In this document: one piece after another, positions 18,068-26,785 of the stretch
How positions within the stretch are numbered: the stretch's first letter is position 1
Layout of the letters: the number at the start of each line of letters is the position of its first letter
From: Reichenbachiella sp. 5M10
Lineage (GTDB): Bacteria; Bacteroidota; Bacteroidia; Cytophagales; Cyclobacteriaceae
Direction: 5' to 3'
DNA: 64,000 bases
Assembly (NCBI RefSeq): GCF_002742335.1
Contig: NZ_MDGR01000007.1
Coordinates: forward strand, 1,058,501-1,122,500
Translations under genes and position numbers: made by a program
The notes under the pieces: generated by a model
Databases searched by the model: none
Told to the model about the DNA's origin: nothing
What the model saw: the letters and a program-made list of their open reading frames with translations, nothing else

Positions 18068-19564
18068 CTATTTTACTTGTCTGTAGACGTTGTTGTGCTG
18101 GAGTGTGTTTTTGAAATCACGAATGTTCGTGTTTTCATCGATGGTCACGATTTCTAGGTCTACCATGTCGGCATAGTCTTCTAGGTATTCATTGCCTAGG
18201 TTTTGACTGTATACTGTGTGGTGTGCACCACCTGCCAAGATCCAAGCTTGCGCCGCAATCTCTAGGTTTGGTTTGGCGTCCCAAAGTACACGTGCTGTGG
18301 GTAAGTGGGGTAGGTCTTGCTCAGGAGCAGTTCCTTCGACGTTGTTGACGATCATACGCATGCGGCCACCCATGTCTACCACTGAAGCGTTGAGTGCTTT
18401 GCCAGCCGCCGCGTCAAACACCAGCCTGACAGGATCTTCTTTGCCACCAATGCCAAGTGGGTGCACCTCACATTTGACTTTTTCACCGCTGATCGATGGG
18501 CAGATTTCCAACATATGAGACCCGAGTACTCTGTCGCCGTTGGTGCTGAAGTGGTAAGTGTAGTCCTCCATAAACGAGTTGCCTCCTTTCATGCCAGCTG
18601 CCATGACTTTCATGGTACGGACAAGCGCAGCTGTTTTCCAGTCACCCTCTCCGGCGAAACCATAGCCGTCAGCCATCAGTCGTTGTGAAGCGATACCTGG
18701 CAATTGCTTCATGCCGTATAGGTTTTCGAAGGTATCGGTGAATGCTGTGAAGCCGCCCTCAGTCATGAAACTTCGCATACCGATTTCGATTCTTGCAGCA
18801 TCTTCGAGGGATGCTCTTTGTGCACCTCCCGTTTGGATGGCGTCCGCCAAAGTATATGTTGCTTCGTATTCTTCGATCAAGGCTTTGACTTGTGCATCAG
18901 TGGCTGATTCGATGTGTGCTACCACATCACCTACTCCATATCCGTTGGTCGAGTAGCCAAATTTGATTTGTGCTTCTACTTTGTCTCCTTCAGTGACTGC
19001 TACTTCGCGCATGTTGTCCCCGATACGAGCGACTTTGCCATGTTGTGCGTCGTGGTGTGCTGATGCGACGCGAGTCCATACATTGATTTGCTCTACGACG
19101 CGCTCGTCTTGCCAGTGGCCTACGACTACCTTTCTATTGATGCCAAGTCTCGTACAGATGAATCCAAACTCACGATCACCGTGTGCCGATTGGTTGAGGT
19201 TCATGAAGTCCATGTCAATCGTAGACCAAGGAATTTCCGCATTGTACTGCGTGTGCAGATGGAGAAAAGGCTTGTTGAGTGCTTTCAAACCATTGATCCA
19301 CATTTTCGCTGGGGAGAAGGTGTGCATCCATAGCACCAATCCGATACAGTGCTCTGAGTTGTTGGATTCTAGGCAGATTTTGGTGATTTCTTCTGGAGTC
19401 GTCACGACCCCTTTGTATACTATTTCTACAGGGATATTGTTGTGTGCATCCAATGATTTTGCGATTTCTTCGGAGTGAGCAGCTACTTGTTTGAGTGTCT
19501 CTGGACCGTAGAGGTGCTGAGACCCTGTCACGAACCAAACTTGATTTTTTTCTATTGATATCAT
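18068..19564 (-). CDS. araA: L-arabinose isomerase
   Basis: 498 residues, the standard length. Converts L-arabinose to L-ribulose in the cytoplasm, first step of the bacterial arabinose pathway. The metal/catalytic residues known from E. coli fall at the same numbers: Glu306 (FAGEGDW), Glu333 ([10 protein letters not shown]) and His350 (VLGSHMLE); the last His lies in GGAHHTVYS near residue 447. It is the last gene of the minus-strand araB-araD-araA operon, 72 bp after araD, and is followed by a terminator at 18009-18038. Substrate comes from the arabinan hydrolases at 1-12.8 kb. Confidence 0.98.
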   Translation of the reverse strand: MISIEKNQVWFVTGSQHLYGPETLKQVAAHSEEIAKSLDAHNNIPVEIVYKGVVTTPEEITKICLESNNSEHCIGLVLWMHTFSPAKMWINGLKALNKPFLHLHTQYNAEIPWSTIDMDFMNLNQSAHGDREFGFICTRLGINRKVVVGHWQDERVVEQINVWTRVASAHHDAQHGKVARIGDNMREVAVTEGDKVEAQIKFGYSTNGYGVGDVVAHIESATDAQVKALIEEYEATYTLADAIQTGGAQRASLEDAARIEIGMRSFMTEGGFTAFTDTFENLYGMKQLPGIASQRLMADGYGFAGEGDWKTAALVRTMKVMAAGMKGGNSFMEDYTYHFSTNGDRVLGSHMLEICPSISGEKVKCEVHPLGIGGKEDPVRLVFDAAAGKALNASVVDMGGRMRMIVNNVEGTAPEQDLPHLPTARVLWDAKPNLEIAAQAWILAGGAHHTVYSQNLGNEYLEDYADMVDLEIVTIDENTNIRDFKNTLQHNNVYRQVK

Positions 19565-19636
19565 TGTGTTAATCGTTTTCTATTCAAATTATTAGGGGGC
19601 TGTGGTATACAAAGCTTATTGTATTGTTTGTGTGGT

Positions 19637-20338
19637 TTACGACTGACCGTAATAAGCCCCTTTGCCGTGTTTGCGCTCGTAGTGTTTCTTTTTGAGAGAC
19701 TCTTTGAGGCGTGGTGCTTCTGGATGGATTGTCTTGGTAATCCAAGCCATCTTGGCGACTTCTTCGAGTACGGCAGAGTGGTACACGGCTTTTTTTACAT
19801 CTTTGCCCCAAGTAAATGGAGCGTGATTTGCCACGATTACCATGGGTACTTCTTCTGGGGTGATGTGCTTGTCTTTGAAGCAATTTATGATCTGAAACCC
19901 CGTCTCATACTCATAGTCTCCTTCGATCATCTCGTCGGTCATCACAGGAGCACAAGGGATGTCAAATGCCAAGTGATCGGCGTGGGTCGTTCCGTAAATT
20001 GGGATGTCCAATTGTGTCTGCGCCCATGCCGTAGCATGTGTCGAGTGCGTATGCACAATCCCACCGATGCTCTCCCAATTTTTGTAAAGTACCGCATGGG
20101 TTTTAGTATCGGATGATGGCCGCATGTTGCCTTCTATGATGTTGTTGTCAAAATCAACAATCACCATGTCCTCGACTTTCAAGTCTTCGTAGGGCACCCC
20201 ACTGGGCTTAATCGCAAAGACCTTTTTGTCTCTGTCAACAGCACTGGCATTGCCAAAAGTGAACAGCACCAATCCCAGTTGAGGCAACTGCATGTTAGCG
20301 TCGTAGGCTTCTTGTTTTATTTTCTGATATGGGCTCAT
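19637..20338 (-). CDS. araD: L-ribulose-5-phosphate 4-epimerase
   Basis: 233 residues. Class II aldolase fold; zinc ligands visible as His96 and His98 (IVHTHSTHA) and His172 (ANHAPFTWG), equivalent to E. coli His95/97/171. FTFGNASAVDRD is the phosphate-binding segment and HADHLAFDIP holds the catalytic Asp121. Converts L-ribulose 5-phosphate to D-xylulose 5-phosphate for the pentose phosphate pathway. The ATG overlaps the araB stop (ATGA at 20335-20338), indicating translational coupling. Confidence 0.97.
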   Translation of the reverse strand: MSPYQKIKQEAYDANMQLPQLGLVLFTFGNASAVDRDKKVFAIKPSGVPYEDLKVEDMVIVDFDNNIIEGNMRPSSDTKTHAVLYKNWESIGGIVHTHSTHATAWAQTQLDIPIYGTTHADHLAFDIPCAPVMTDEMIEGDYEYETGFQIINCFKDKHITPEEVPMVIVANHAPFTWGKDVKKAVYHSAVLEEVAKMAWITKTIHPEAPRLKESLKKKHYERKHGKGAYYGQS

Positions 20339-21987
20339 TGCATGGTTATTTTTTCGATTGATTCTCCTAGTTGACAGTACTTTACGTACAGCTGTGCATA
20401 GACTTCTGCTTTGTCCGCATTGGGCTGATAGGTCTTCTCAAAACCACCCCCCATGGCCTTCATCGCTTGTTCTACTTTCTCATATTTGCCTGCTGCGACT
20501 GCCGCAAACATCGCCGCTCCTAGAGCACAAGTCTGCTCTGAGCTAGCCACTTTGATGGGCATCTGCATGACATCAGAGAGCGTCTGCATCACGAGTTTGG
20601 ACTTCTTGGCGATCCCTCCGAGCGCGATGACGCCTTTGATTTCGACTCCTTCGTCTGCAAAGCGATCCGAGATGCGTTTGGCACCAAAGCATGTCGCTTC
20701 GACCAGACTCTTGAATAATCGTGGCGCGTCTGTGCCGAGATTGATACCAGAGAGTACACCTTTGAGTGCTTGATTGGCGTCCGGAGTTCTGCGTCCATTC
20801 ATCCAGTCGAGTGCTACCGGGTCAGTGGCATTTGTTTCTAGTTGTGCTGCAGCTTCTGCGAGGGCGGGGATGATTTTATCATCCAGTTCTGTAGCATATT
20901 GCTCCTTCAACTCCGTACTCATGTGCTCTACGGGCCAGAGCAACAGTCGCTTGAACCACGCATAGACATCTCCAAAAGCAGATTGCCCCGCTTCCAGACC
21001 GAGCATGTTTGGGATCACTGACCCGTTGACTTGCCCACAAATCCCCTTAACTAGATGCTCTTTGGCCTCCAAAGGAGCTACCATGATGTCGCAAGTAGAA
21101 GTCCCGATGATTTTGCTGAGGTAGCCTGGCTCGATCTCGCCACCTACAGCTCCCATGTGGCAATCAAATGCCCCCACGGCAACTACCACATCCGTGGAAA
21201 GACCCAGCTTGTTGGCCCATTCGGTAGACAAGTGGCCTACAGTTTCATCAGAGCTATAGGTGTTTTCTAAAAGTTCGGTGCGAAACTCCGCAAAGCTCGA
21301 ATCGATCTGTGTCAAGTAGCTTTTGGGTGGTACACCATGGTAGTCTTTGTGCCAGAGAGCCTTGTGCCCTGCTGCGCAGACGCTACGTTTTACATTTTCT
21401 GCTTTGTTTCCTCCTGTGAGGAGAAACGGAATCCAATCACAGTGCTCTACCCAAGTATATGCGGCAGATTTGATGGCAGGATCTACGCGATTGGTGTGTG
21501 CTATTTTAGCCCAGTACCATTCGGAAGAGTATATCCCTCCGACGTATTTGAGGTAGTCTTCGTCTGATTGTGTGTTGAGTGCGTTGATCTCCGTGGCTTC
21601 TTGGAGTGCCGTGTGGTCCTTCCAAAGGTGAAACATGGCGTTTGGATTCTCTGCATACGCAGGGTTGAGAGCTAGCGGGGTGCCCGCTGCGTCAACTGGC
21701 ACGGGTGTAGACCCTGTGGTGTCTACCCCGATACCGATTACGTTTTTGCTCACCGCTGACCCGGCTTCTTGCATGGATCGGGTAACCACATCGGTCATTG
21801 CCTCTATATAATCGAGAGGGTGTTGTCTAAACTGGTTGTCGTGGGGGATGCAATACTGACCCTCTGCCCATCGCGGGTAGTTGCACACTGCAGTAGCTAC
21901 TTCTTCACCTGTCTCCACATTGACGACCAGCGCTCTGACACTGTCAGAGCCAAAGTCTAGCCCAATGGTATATTGTTCTCCTTTCAT
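20335..21987 (-). CDS. araB: L-ribulokinase
   Basis: 550 residues from the ATG at 21987; an upstream in-frame ATG (22017) would add ten residues ahead of the conserved MKGEQYTIGLDFGSDSVRALVV start and would lie over the proposed operator, so the shorter form is preferred. FGGY kinase with both ATPase lobes: GLDFGSDS, GIGVDTTGSTPVP, VGAFDCHMGAVGG, GVIALGGIAKKS. Phosphorylates L-ribulose to L-ribulose 5-phosphate. First gene of the araBDA operon; a TATATTTG -7 box and two GTGT-N7-ACACTT sites lie immediately upstream. Confidence 0.97.
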   Translation of the reverse strand: MKGEQYTIGLDFGSDSVRALVVNVETGEEVATAVCNYPRWAEGQYCIPHDNQFRQHPLDYIEAMTDVVTRSMQEAGSAVSKNVIGIGVDTTGSTPVPVDAAGTPLALNPAYAENPNAMFHLWKDHTALQEATEINALNTQSDEDYLKYVGGIYSSEWYWAKIAHTNRVDPAIKSAAYTWVEHCDWIPFLLTGGNKAENVKRSVCAAGHKALWHKDYHGVPPKSYLTQIDSSFAEFRTELLENTYSSDETVGHLSTEWANKLGLSTDVVVAVGAFDCHMGAVGGEIEPGYLSKIIGTSTCDIMVAPLEAKEHLVKGICGQVNGSVIPNMLGLEAGQSAFGDVYAWFKRLLLWPVEHMSTELKEQYATELDDKIIPALAEAAAQLETNATDPVALDWMNGRRTPDANQALKGVLSGINLGTDAPRLFKSLVEATCFGAKRISDRFADEGVEIKGVIALGGIAKKSKLVMQTLSDVMQMPIKVASSEQTCALGAAMFAAVAAGKYEKVEQAMKAMGGGFEKTYQPNADKAEVYAQLYVKYCQLGESIEKITMQ

Positions 21988-22002
21988 TGTTTGCTTTTTT
22001 AT

Positions 22003-22021
22003 TCGTGTACGATTCACACTT
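22003..22021 (-). promoter_or_regulatory. Candidate AraR operator 1 (araB leader)
   Basis: TCGTGT-acgattc-ACACTT as read on the + strand; GTGT and ACAC arms separated by 7 bases, just downstream of the predicted start point of araB transcription. Same layout as 22049-22067 and 12964-12982. Confidence 0.5.
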
Positions 22022-22027
22022 ATTAGA

Positions 22028-22035
22028 CAAATATA
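22028..22035 (-). promoter_or_regulatory. araB promoter -7 box
   Basis: Minus-strand TATATTTG fits the Bacteroidota -7 consensus TAnnTTTG exactly. No TTG is found 19-21 bases upstream; that region is filled by operator 2. The -7 box sits between two candidate AraR sites, a layout suited to repression. Confidence 0.6.
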
Positions 22036-22048
22036 GCAACTTTTAATA

Positions 22049-22067
22049 AAGTGTTTATTTTACACTT
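22049..22067 (-). promoter_or_regulatory. Candidate AraR operator 2 (araB -33 region)
   Basis: AAGTGT-ttatttt-ACACTT is a perfect 6-7-6 inverted repeat, the best copy of the motif, occupying the -33 region of the araB promoter. Its centre is 46 bp from that of operator 1. Confidence 0.6.
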
Positions 22068-22240
22068 GTAAAATTTATAGAAGCATCAAATGAGACAAAG
22101 AATGAAAATAACCGCTATGGTGAAATCAAAGACATGGAGATGGGTTTTGTCATATGAGAAGACGGAGGTGCATCAGTTTGGAAAATCTGCGTATCTTTTC
22201 GCCGTAGTTTACAAATGATCAATCAAGAAAATAAGCATAG

Positions 22241-22930
22241 GTGAAGAAGATATTGCTGGTAGAGGATGATAGTCATGTTTGTGCATTTATCAACAAGGGA
22301 CTAACAGAAGAGGCCTACGAAGTGACAGTGGTCATGGATGGGCAGCAAGGGTTGGATTTGGCTCTGGCCAATACATATGATATGATTATTCTCGATATCA
22401 TGCTGCCTACACTCAACGGTTTGGATGTCTGCAAGGGAATCCGTCAAGCCAAGATCGAAGTGCCTATTCTTTTCTTGACCGCTTTAGGTAGTACTGAAAA
22501 TGTCGTCATGGGCTTGGATTCGGGTGCGGACGACTATTTGGCCAAACCTTTTAAGTTTATTGAATTGTTGGCAAGAATGCGGACCTTGCTACGCCGCTCC
22601 CACAACAGTTCGGACGCTATGCCCGAAGAGACCTATCGGTTTGCAGATGTAGAAGTCAATGATGAGACCAAAACAGTACGGCGCAACGGAGTAGAGATTT
22701 CCTTGACGTCTACAGAGTATAGGCTCTTGCTTATGTTTCTCAAAAATCCTCGTAGGGTGCTATCTCGGATGGCTATCCTAGAGCAAGTATGGGGAGTAGA
22801 TTTTGATATGGGGACCAATGTCGTAGATGTCTATGTCAACTACCTACGCAAAAAAATGGAGCGACATACTCCCAAACGTCTGATACAAACGGTGATTGGT
22901 ATGGGGTATGTCTTGAAAGAAGAAGAATGA
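22241..22930 (+). CDS. OmpR-family response regulator (GTG start)
   Basis: 229 residues starting at GTG (22241). Receiver domain with phospho-acceptor Asp52 (MIILDIMLP), acidic pair Glu8-Asp9-Asp10 and Lys in LAKPF; C-terminal winged helix (FADVEVNDETKTVRRNGVEISLTSTEYRLLLMF ... YVNYLRKKME). It overlaps the histidine kinase start by four bases (ATGA), so the pair is co-translated. The OmpR/CusR-like layout suggests control of envelope or metal-stress genes; no target can be named. Confidence 0.94.
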   Translation: MKKILLVEDDSHVCAFINKGLTEEAYEVTVVMDGQQGLDLALANTYDMIILDIMLPTLNGLDVCKGIRQAKIEVPILFLTALGSTENVVMGLDSGADDYLAKPFKFIELLARMRTLLRRSHNSSDAMPEETYRFADVEVNDETKTVRRNGVEISLTSTEYRLLLMFLKNPRRVLSRMAILEQVWGVDFDMGTNVVDVYVNYLRKKMERHTPKRLIQTVIGMGYVLKEEE

Positions 22931-24315
22931 AAATTCAGAACAAAATCATCGCAGTACTGCTGGTCGTATTCGTTTCGTATACCTTATTGTTCAGTGGGTT
23001 TATCTACTATTCGATTTTTGATTATGCGTTCATGGATTTTTATAAGCGCCTGGAGATACGAGCCATCACGACGGCCAAGATTTTTGTAGAACATGAGACG
23101 GAGGTACAGGTGATTAGCGAATTGCGACAAGAGTATTTGGAAAAACTGCCTGATGAGAAGATCGATATTTTTGAGCTAACCGAACTGTACCATAGTCCTC
23201 ACAAGCATGATCTCAGTGCTTTTCGAAAGGATTTTATCAACGATATTCTGAACAAAGGAAAAGGGAGTTACAACGATCAACGTATATTTTATTTTGGCAT
23301 GATCTACGAATCTGCAGCTGGTCACAAGTATGTCGTGATTGCTTCGGCAGAGAATTATTTCATCACACATCACATTTCCTATTTCCGAAATATCCTCATC
23401 ATTTCTTTGTTGATTGCTTTTGTGATCATCTTCTTAGTGGCCTATTTGTTTTCACAAAAAATCATCCAGCCCATCAAAGACATCATCCAAAAAGTGAAGG
23501 AAATCAGTTCGGGCAATTTGCACATGAGACTGAAACTGGGAGTAGACAAGGACGATACTATCGGGAATTTGGCGAAGACCTTCAATGATATGCTCAACCG
23601 TCTTGAGACGTCGTTTGAGAGTCAGAAGAACTTCATCAGCAATGCTTCTCATGAGCTCAATACACCACTCACCTCTATCATCGGAGAAGCCGATGTGGCT
23701 CTGAGCAAGATGAGGACCAGTGACTACTACATCGAGTCGCTCATGACCATACTCGAGGAGGCAGAAAAACTCAATAAAAAGACCCATGCGCTATTGATGC
23801 TCGCTCAGACAGGGTTTGATGGCAAGAAGCAAGAGTTCGTACGTTTCCGGATCGATCAGTTGATCCTAGATGTGAAAGAAACTGTCGAAAAGATCAATCC
23901 AAACAGTAAGGTCAACATAGATTTTAATCTGCTGCCATCCAATCCAGACCTACTCAAAGTAGACGGAAATGAGGCGTTGTTGCACCTGGCTTTGAGCAAT
24001 TTGATCTTGAATGGCTGCAAGTATTCAGGCAATCAACCCGTACGGGTGGCGCTCGGTGTGTCTAGCGATCAGATCATCATACTGATCAAGGATACTGGTA
24101 TAGGTATCCCTGCTGAGGATTTGCAGTTCATCTACGACCCTTATTTTCGAGCATCCAACACCAAGAATCATGAAGGGTACGGGATAGGCATGCCTCTGGC
24201 TCGAAATATCATATTGATGCATCAAGGGAAACTACAGGTCCACTCGGAAATCAATCGTGGGACTGTCGTGCGAGTGATTCTCAAACCTTCCCCAAAACCC
24301 ATAGATACGGAGTAA
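22927..24315 (+). CDS. HAMP-domain sensor histidine kinase
   Basis: 462 residues. Two membrane segments (about 7-31 and 155-178) flank a periplasmic domain of about 120 residues with no family I recognise. HAMP follows (SQKIIQPIKDIIQKVKEISSGN), then HisKA with His242 (SNASHELNTPL) and an HATPase with N box (NLILNGCKYS), DTGIGIP and GYGIGMPLA. Partner of the preceding response regulator by overlap. The periplasmic domain presumably senses an envelope signal. Confidence 0.94.
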   Translation: MKIQNKIIAVLLVVFVSYTLLFSGFIYYSIFDYAFMDFYKRLEIRAITTAKIFVEHETEVQVISELRQEYLEKLPDEKIDIFELTELYHSPHKHDLSAFRKDFINDILNKGKGSYNDQRIFYFGMIYESAAGHKYVVIASAENYFITHHISYFRNILIISLLIAFVIIFLVAYLFSQKIIQPIKDIIQKVKEISSGNLHMRLKLGVDKDDTIGNLAKTFNDMLNRLETSFESQKNFISNASHELNTPLTSIIGEADVALSKMRTSDYYIESLMTILEEAEKLNKKTHALLMLAQTGFDGKKQEFVRFRIDQLILDVKETVEKINPNSKVNIDFNLLPSNPDLLKVDGNEALLHLALSNLILNGCKYSGNQPVRVALGVSSDQIIILIKDTGIGIPAEDLQFIYDPYFRASNTKNHEGYGIGMPLARNIILMHQGKLQVHSEINRGTVVRVILKPSPKPIDTE

Positions 24316-24462
24316 GGGTATTGATTTAAGCTTCTTCTTAGAGATTCTAATCTCATCTTAATCTCGTTTTTACTTCATCTTAAGGTTGCACTTCTACTTT
24401 TGATTTTGAAGACTGGGATCAGTTCAATTGGTCAGGTCACAAATCAACTAAAAAGAGAAAGT

Positions 24463-24957
24463 ATGAAATTGGCAATAATATATATGGCGGTGGCATCAGC
24501 AATGGTCGGATTGATCACCGTGATGCTTACTTCTGGGGAGCACCCTCATGACCACTTGGTCGGTACTTGGAAAGAAACAGCTTGGCACTACGAGAAACTC
24601 GATGTAGAAGAGGATCACGAAGGATCAATATCGCTAGAGATCGATCATCAAATGAAACGGGAGATCAGCGAACAAATGGTAATACACAAAGCAGAGGTAT
24701 GGCATTTTCGGTCCAATGGAGAGATCGGCTTGTACGATGAGTCAGGCAATGGGAAAAAACTGGATTGGAGACTTAAGGGAAGAGGAAACATCCTCAAACT
24801 AGTCGATGAGAACAATTCCTTTGAGCATTATAGCATCAAAAGCTTAAGTGAGAACCGTATGGAAATTCATTTTTCCACAGATATTGGGGCAAGAGGTGTA
24901 GTGAAGATGATTTTTGAGAAGTTGCCGAATACAATTACATATGCTGAGGAAATTTGA
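24463..24957 (+). CDS. Lipocalin-like exported protein
   Basis: 164 residues from the ATG at 24463. One N-terminal hydrophobic segment (LAIIYMAVASAMVGLITVML) acts as signal or anchor. The rest is beta-rich: LVGTWKETAWHYEKLD, EVWHFRSNGEIGLYD, KLDWRLKGRGNILKLV, resembling Bacteroidota lipocalin-like proteins (the LxGxW...F..nG pattern). It follows the two-component genes by 147 bp and overlaps the DUF1275 gene by 17 bp. It may be a target of the two-component system; that is a guess from position. Confidence 0.7.
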   Translation: MKLAIIYMAVASAMVGLITVMLTSGEHPHDHLVGTWKETAWHYEKLDVEEDHEGSISLEIDHQMKREISEQMVIHKAEVWHFRSNGEIGLYDESGNGKKLDWRLKGRGNILKLVDENNSFEHYSIKSLSENRMEIHFSTDIGARGVVKMIFEKLPNTITYAEEI

Positions 24958-25666
24958 TAACAATAGGTCACTAAGTGATAACATCAAACTAGGAGCACTG
25001 ACGGCCATGTCCGCAGGGATGGTCAACGTGACTTCAGTCATCGTTTTTTTTGCTTATACTTCCAATGTGACGGGGCACTATGCCGTACTCGCAGAAGAGA
25101 TATCCAAGGGCAACTGGTACCAAGCAGGGATCGTAGCTACTTGGATTTTGCTCTTTTTCTTCGGGGGATTTTTGGCAAACTTCATCATCATCAATGTCAA
25201 TCGGATCAACGTCTACTATGCACATGCTTTGCCGTTGATTTTAGAAATCATGTGCCTCTTGGTAGTAGGGGGGTATTTGCAGTTTTATTATCTAGAGACG
25301 TTGGTGGAGACTGAGATATTGGTAGGATTTATGCTGCTGGCGATGGGGATACAAAACGGCCTCACGGCGAGTATTTCTAACTCGACGGTCAAGACTACTC
25401 ACCTTACAGGTCTCACGACAGATTTGGGTATGCTGTTTTCGATGTTTACTCAGCGCGAGTTTAGACAAAAGAAGCATCTACGAGACAAAGCCAAGATTCA
25501 GGTTTCTATCATGGTCTCCTACTTGCTCGGGGGGATCGCGGCGGGGGTTGTGTATCTTCAGATATCCTTTCAAGTCTTTTATATCGTGTGCGTGTTTTTG
25601 TTTTTCATCATCTGTTACGATTATTTTCAGTTGCGTGTAAGTATGCGAAAGAGCAAAGACAGTTAA
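24941..25666 (+). CDS. DUF1275 (YoaK-type) membrane protein
   Basis: 241 residues from ATG 24941, which overlaps the preceding gene by 17 bp; a longer frame from 24914 has no extra support. Six hydrophobic segments. GALTAMSAGMVNVTSVIVF...TSNVTGHYAVLAEEI and AMGIQNGLTASISNSTVKTTHLTGLTTDLG are the two conserved halves of DUF1275. The family is widespread and its transport substrate unknown. A terminator follows at 25692. Confidence 0.9.
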   Translation: MLRKFDNNRSLSDNIKLGALTAMSAGMVNVTSVIVFFAYTSNVTGHYAVLAEEISKGNWYQAGIVATWILLFFFGGFLANFIIINVNRINVYYAHALPLILEIMCLLVVGGYLQFYYLETLVETEILVGFMLLAMGIQNGLTASISNSTVKTTHLTGLTTDLGMLFSMFTQREFRQKKHLRDKAKIQVSIMVSYLLGGIAAGVVYLQISFQVFYIVCVFLFFIICYDYFQLRVSMRKSKDS

Positions 25667-25691
25667 GAATTTTCATAAGTTTAGTGAAAGG

Positions 25692-25721
25692 TAGAGTCGT
25701 CTGGTACGACTCTATTTTTTT
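25692..25721 (+). terminator. Rho-independent terminator
   Basis: TAGAGTCGT-ctggt-ACGACTCTA followed by seven T, 26 bp past the DUF1275 stop. Confidence 0.88.
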
Positions 25722-26029
25722 GTAGAAACACGTCGCTCGTGCCAGAACTGTCTCGGGACTTCACAGAAATATTTTTTGCCATACAGAATAGCTGCAGTAT
25801 TGACTGCTCTTCCTTGTCTGAGTACTTACTTAATACTACCCAATTGCTGGTACGAGAAGATAATCCCTGATCGATGCATTGCTAGGGTATCGGTTATTGT
25901 ATGGGGACTAGGACATATGAGGTGTTTTTTGATGAATGTTTTCGACATGTGTATATACTGGCGTGGTAATTGCATATAGCGGCTCAGGGGTATTTATATT
26001 TTTTTCAATCAAAATCTAAACTTAATAAC
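25722..26029. other. Intergenic, no gene seen
   Basis: About 310 bp between the terminator and the outer-membrane-type gene. Short frames present have no signal or domain. The last 60 bp are AT-rich (TATTTATATTTTTTTC) and probably contain the promoter of the gene at 26030. Confidence 0.5.
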
Positions 26030-26641
26030 ATGAGAAAATCATTGTTAACTCTTTTGTGTCTTTCTATGTCTTACTTTTCGATCGCGCAAGACACTACCAA
26101 ACAGAAGGAAATTGGACTACTTTTTAGTAACCTTGACAGTTTCGGACTTACTTTTAAAATGGGAACGGATCGTGCCATGTGGAGATTCAACACGCTATCA
26201 CTGAAAAATTATCAATCGAAAAATGAATCTGATAGTATTGATAGTAAGGACACGTCAAATGGGGTTTCTGTTCAAATAGGTAGAGAATACCGGAAAGAGA
26301 TTGTGGATAATTTGGAGTTGAGAGTTGGAGCAGACATATCATTTAGCTACAGTTCTTCCAAACATACTTTTGATAATAAGAGAGTAGATCCCTTTACAAG
26401 ACAAACCGAGATTACACATTATACCCCTGGAATTAACCTAGTATTAGGTTTCAATTACGTCTTTAAAGAAAGTCTAGTTTTCGGGGTGGAGTTGTTACCA
26501 GGTTTTACTTATTCGACGGGGACACAAATACTCAAGGATACTTGGGATGGCAATGTAGAGAAGACCGAAACTGACCTATCGAGTTATTCTGTTGGGTTGT
26601 CCAACTCGGCGGCTAGGTTGTCTGTGTCGTACAGGTTCTAA
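26030..26641 (+). CDS. Outer-membrane beta-barrel-type protein
   Basis: 203 residues from ATG 26030. MRKSLLTLLCLSMSYFSIAQ is a signal peptide; the frame upstream of it is not coding-like. The mature protein alternates polar and hydrophobic residues in strands (ISFSYSSSKHTF, INLVLGFNYVF, LVFGVELLPGFTYS) and ends in aromatic Phe (RLSVSYRF), as outer-membrane barrels do. About eight strands would fit. No family name assigned. It is a single gene with a bidirectional terminator downstream. Confidence 0.75.
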   Translation: MRKSLLTLLCLSMSYFSIAQDTTKQKEIGLLFSNLDSFGLTFKMGTDRAMWRFNTLSLKNYQSKNESDSIDSKDTSNGVSVQIGREYRKEIVDNLELRVGADISFSYSSSKHTFDNKRVDPFTRQTEITHYTPGINLVLGFNYVFKESLVFGVELLPGFTYSTGTQILKDTWDGNVEKTETDLSSYSVGLSNSAARLSVSYRF

Positions 26642-26704
26642 AGGTACAATTCATAAAACAGATACAATCTTGATCCTTTAGAGGAGTAGGGTTGTTCAGA
26701 CTAC

Positions 26705-26742
26705 AAAAAAGCACTCACCGTAGTATCGGTGAGTGCTTTTTT
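26705..26742. terminator. Bidirectional terminator between convergent genes
   Basis: AAAAAAGCACTCACCG / tagtat / CGGTGAGTGCTTTTTT: a 16-bp perfect inverted repeat with T-runs on both strands, serving the gene ending at 26641 and the GH115 gene ending at 26786. Confidence 0.92.
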
Positions 26743-26785
26743 GTTTGCTGTGATGCCTGTTGCTCGGGGGGGGGGACAACGACGG

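Noticed and set aside
18963-19478. Long open frame (171 codons) on the plus strand opposite araA
   Set aside because: It lies fully inside araA, whose catalytic residues fall at conserved positions; the opposite frame has no domain, signal or start context.
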